This document shows positions 30,864 through 32,620 of a DNA stretch of 32,620 nt, in pieces. A model generated the notes under the pieces. It ran no database searches. It saw only the letters and a program-made list of their open reading frames with translations, and was not told where the DNA came from. The position numbers were made by a program, and so were the translations under genes. Source of the DNA: Saprospiraceae bacterium UBA6168 (GTDB lineage Bacteria; Bacteroidota; Bacteroidia; Chitinophagales; Saprospiraceae); assembly GCA_002435785.1 (NCBI GenBank), contig DIUC01000061.1, positions 121,598 through 154,217 on the forward strand. The letters run 5' to 3'. Position 1 is the first letter of the stretch. Each line of letters starts with the position of its first letter.

Positions 30864-32620
30864 ATGGACAAGCACTCGGACCATTCGCATCATGCAGCAC
30901 CGCCAGTTTCAAAAGGCAGCGACAGCAAACACGGCGGCCATGCGGCGCACGAATCGCCTCCTCCGGCAGGCGGCCATGCCCATGCCGGGCACGACCATTC
31001 AGCCATGATTGCCGACTTCTTGCGCCGTTTTTGGGTAAGCCTGGCGCTGACTGTGCCAGTGGTTTTCATCTCGCCCATGTTCCAGCATGCCGTCGGCTTC
31101 AGCTTCGATTTTCCCGGCAGGAATTGGGTATCGTTTGCCCTTGGAACCATCATTTTCATTTACGGCGGCAAGCCATTCCTCACGGGGCTTTGGGACGAAC
31201 TGCGCCGCCGTTCGCCCGGCATGATGACGCTCATCGGCGTCGCCATTTCCGTCGCTTATTTGTACAGCACGGCGGTCGTGTTCGGGCTGGTGGCGGGCAT
31301 GGACTTCTACTGGGAGCTTGCCACGCTCATTGTCATCATGCTGTTGGGGCATTGGTTGGAGATGAAAAGCGTAGCCGGAGCCTCGAAGGCATTGGAACTG
31401 ATTGTGAAAATGCTGCCCGCCGAAGCCCACATGTACCACGGAACGATGCTGCACGACATGCGGGTGGACGAGTTGAAAATCGGTGACCTCGTGCTGGTGA
31501 AACCCGGCGAAAAAATACCGGTGGACGGCACAGTGACGGAGGGCGAAAGCCTCGTGGACGAGAGCATGTTGACGGGCGAAAGTGTGCCCGTGAAAAAAAC
31601 CGTCGGCTCGAAAATCATCGCCGGGGCGCTCAATGGCGAGGGCAGCTTGAAAGCCACGGTGGACAAAATCGGCAAGGAAAGCTACCTGAACAAGGTCATC
31701 ATGATGGTGAAGGAGGCGCAGGATGCCAAGTCGCAGACCCAACTTCTTGCCGACCGGGCAGCCCGTTGGCTCACCTTCATTTCTATTGGGGTGGGCGTAA
31801 CGACGCTGGTGGTTTGGCTGGCAAAAGGGCAGGGGCTGGCATTTGCGCTGGAGCGAATGGTGACGGTCATGGTCACCGCCTGCCCCCATGCGCTCGGCGT
31901 GGCAATTCCGCTGGTCGTGGCAATTTCAACCGCCATGAGCGCCCGGCGGGGCTTGCTCATCCGCAACCGGACGGCGTTTGAAAGCGCTCGCAAAATCACG
32001 GCGATGGTCTTCGACAAAACCGGGACACTGACGGAAGGCAAATTCGGCGTGTCGAGGGTCGAGCCGCTGGACAGTTCCTTTTCGGCGGACGACCTGTTGG
32101 CAACCGCAGCCGCCCTCGAACAGCACAGCGAGCACCCAATTGCAAAAGGCATCGTGCGGGCAGCGAATGAAAAAAAGTTGTCGCTACCCGTCATTTCCAA
32201 CTTTACCTCGATAACCGGGAAGGGTATCCAAGGCCAGGTTCCCTTCGGGAATGACAAAATTGACAAAAAAATCAGCGTAGTCAGCCCCGGCTATTTGAAA
32301 GAAAAAAGCCTCGCCCTGCCGCCAAGCGCCGGAGGGAACGAAGCCGAAACGGTGGTTTTTGTTTTGGAAAATGAAAAGCTGGTGGGCTTCATTGCCCTTG
32401 CCGACCAAATCCGACCGGATTCCAAGGCCGCCGTTGAGGACTTGAAAAAGCAGGGCATCAAGGTCTTCATGGCCACGGGCGACAACGAGCGGGTGGGCAA
32501 GGCAGTGGCAAATGCACTGGGCTTGGACGGCTACTTCGCTGAGGTGTTGCCGCACCAAAAAGTGCAGATTGTAAAAGACCTGCAAGCCAAGGGCGAGTTC
32601 GTCGCCATGACGGGCGACGG
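30864..32620 (+). CDS. Copper-type P1B ATPase with CPH motif (CopB-like), 3' end outside window
   Basis: 585 codons present; the frame is open to the window edge. The N-terminus is His-rich (11 His in the first 45 residues, e.g. HSDHSHH and GGHAHAGHDH) with no HMA domain. Membrane helices follow; actuator motif LTGESVPV, ion-binding helix motif TACPHALG (C340-P341-H342), phosphorylation site FDKTGTLTEGK (D384), HP motif EQHSEHPIAKG, and TGDN. The window ends within the hinge motif (MTGDG). CPH plus a His-rich N-terminus identifies the P1B-3/CopB group, which exports Cu(II), Cu(I) or Ag(I). ATG at 30864 starts the His-rich tract. Probably co-transcribed with the HMA-MauE gene. Confidence 0.93.
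   Translation, partial: MDKHSDHSHHAAPPVSKGSDSKHGGHAAHESPPPAGGHAHAGHDHSAMIADFLRRFWVSLALTVPVVFISPMFQHAVGFSFDFPGRNWVSFALGTIIFIYGGKPFLTGLWDELRRRSPGMMTLIGVAISVAYLYSTAVVFGLVAGMDFYWELATLIVIMLLGHWLEMKSVAGASKALELIVKMLPAEAHMYHGTMLHDMRVDELKIGDLVLVKPGEKIPVDGTVTEGESLVDESMLTGESVPVKKTVGSKIIAGALNGEGSLKATVDKIGKESYLNKVIMMVKEAQDAKSQTQLLADRAARWLTFISIGVGVTTLVVWLAKGQGLAFALERMVTVMVTACPHALGVAIPLVVAISTAMSARRGLLIRNRTAFESARKITAMVFDKTGTLTEGKFGVSRVEPLDSSFSADDLLATAAALEQHSEHPIAKGIVRAANEKKLSLPVISNFTSITGKGIQGQVPFGNDKIDKKISVVSPGYLKEKSLALPPSAGGNEAETVVFVLENEKLVGFIALADQIRPDSKAAVEDLKKQGIKVFMATGDNERVGKAVANALGLDGYFAEVLPHQKVQIVKDLQAKGEFVAMTGD

Overview
The window looks like chromosomal DNA of a member of the phylum Bacteroidota. Two secreted proteins end in type IX secretion (T9SS) sorting domains. 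Several promoters look like the Bacteroidota -7 box (TAnnTTTG or a close variant), and start codons are preceded by A-rich stretches rather than Shine-Dalgarno sites. Domain content (DUF1684, DUF3347, HMA-AraC and HMA-MauE proteins) also fits. A Saprospiria-like lineage is a guess. I see no tRNA, rRNA, CRISPR array or intact insertion sequence.

Layout. (1) 1-3634, minus strand: histidine operon hisL-hisG-hisD-hisC, with hisC running off the left edge. A 24-codon leader peptide with five consecutive His codons, followed by a strong terminator, is a classic attenuator. (2) 3680-7644: SulP anion transporter, an orphan beta-class DNA methyltransferase and an NAD-dependent epimerase. (3) 7659-13386: a large T9SS metzincin protease, an acyltransferase-3 membrane protein and a DUF1684 lipoprotein-like secreted protein. 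(4) 13685-16083: a DUF4118 histidine kinase equal to the C-terminal half of KdpD, then kdpE, then a repeat-rich stretch and a frameshifted fragment of a second kdpE-like gene. (5) 16090-17950: a second T9SS-sorted protein and a GC-rich non-coding relic. (6) 18090-27336: the Kdp potassium-uptake locus: an unnamed 27-residue membrane peptide, kdpF, kdpA, kdpB, (antisense small gene), kdpC, an outer-membrane porin, the N-terminal half of KdpD, and a second histidine kinase whose H-box histidine is replaced by Asn. (7) 27820-32620: a copper/heavy-metal handling island: Cys-rich exported protein, HMA-DUF3347 lipoprotein, HMA-AraC regulator, HMA-MauE membrane protein and a CPH-type (CopB-like) P-type ATPase cut by the right edge.

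How parts work together. Potassium: KdpFABC would pump K+ across the inner membrane, the porin would admit K+ through the outer membrane, and sensing appears distributed over three proteins (KdpD N-terminal domain, Asn-box kinase, DUF4118 kinase) plus KdpE, encoded about 10 kb apart. Metals: the HMA-AraC protein probably senses metal and activates the HMA-MauE/CopB genes through a 21-bp-spaced direct repeat just upstream of their promoter.

The most striking feature not explained by the genes is that many junctions inside transcription units carry a different palindromic or tandem-repeat element ending only a few to about 30 bases before the next start codon (hisG, hisD, hisC, kdpE, kdpA, kdpB, the porin gene, kdpD). 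Two further small repeats sit in frame inside hisC and kdpB.
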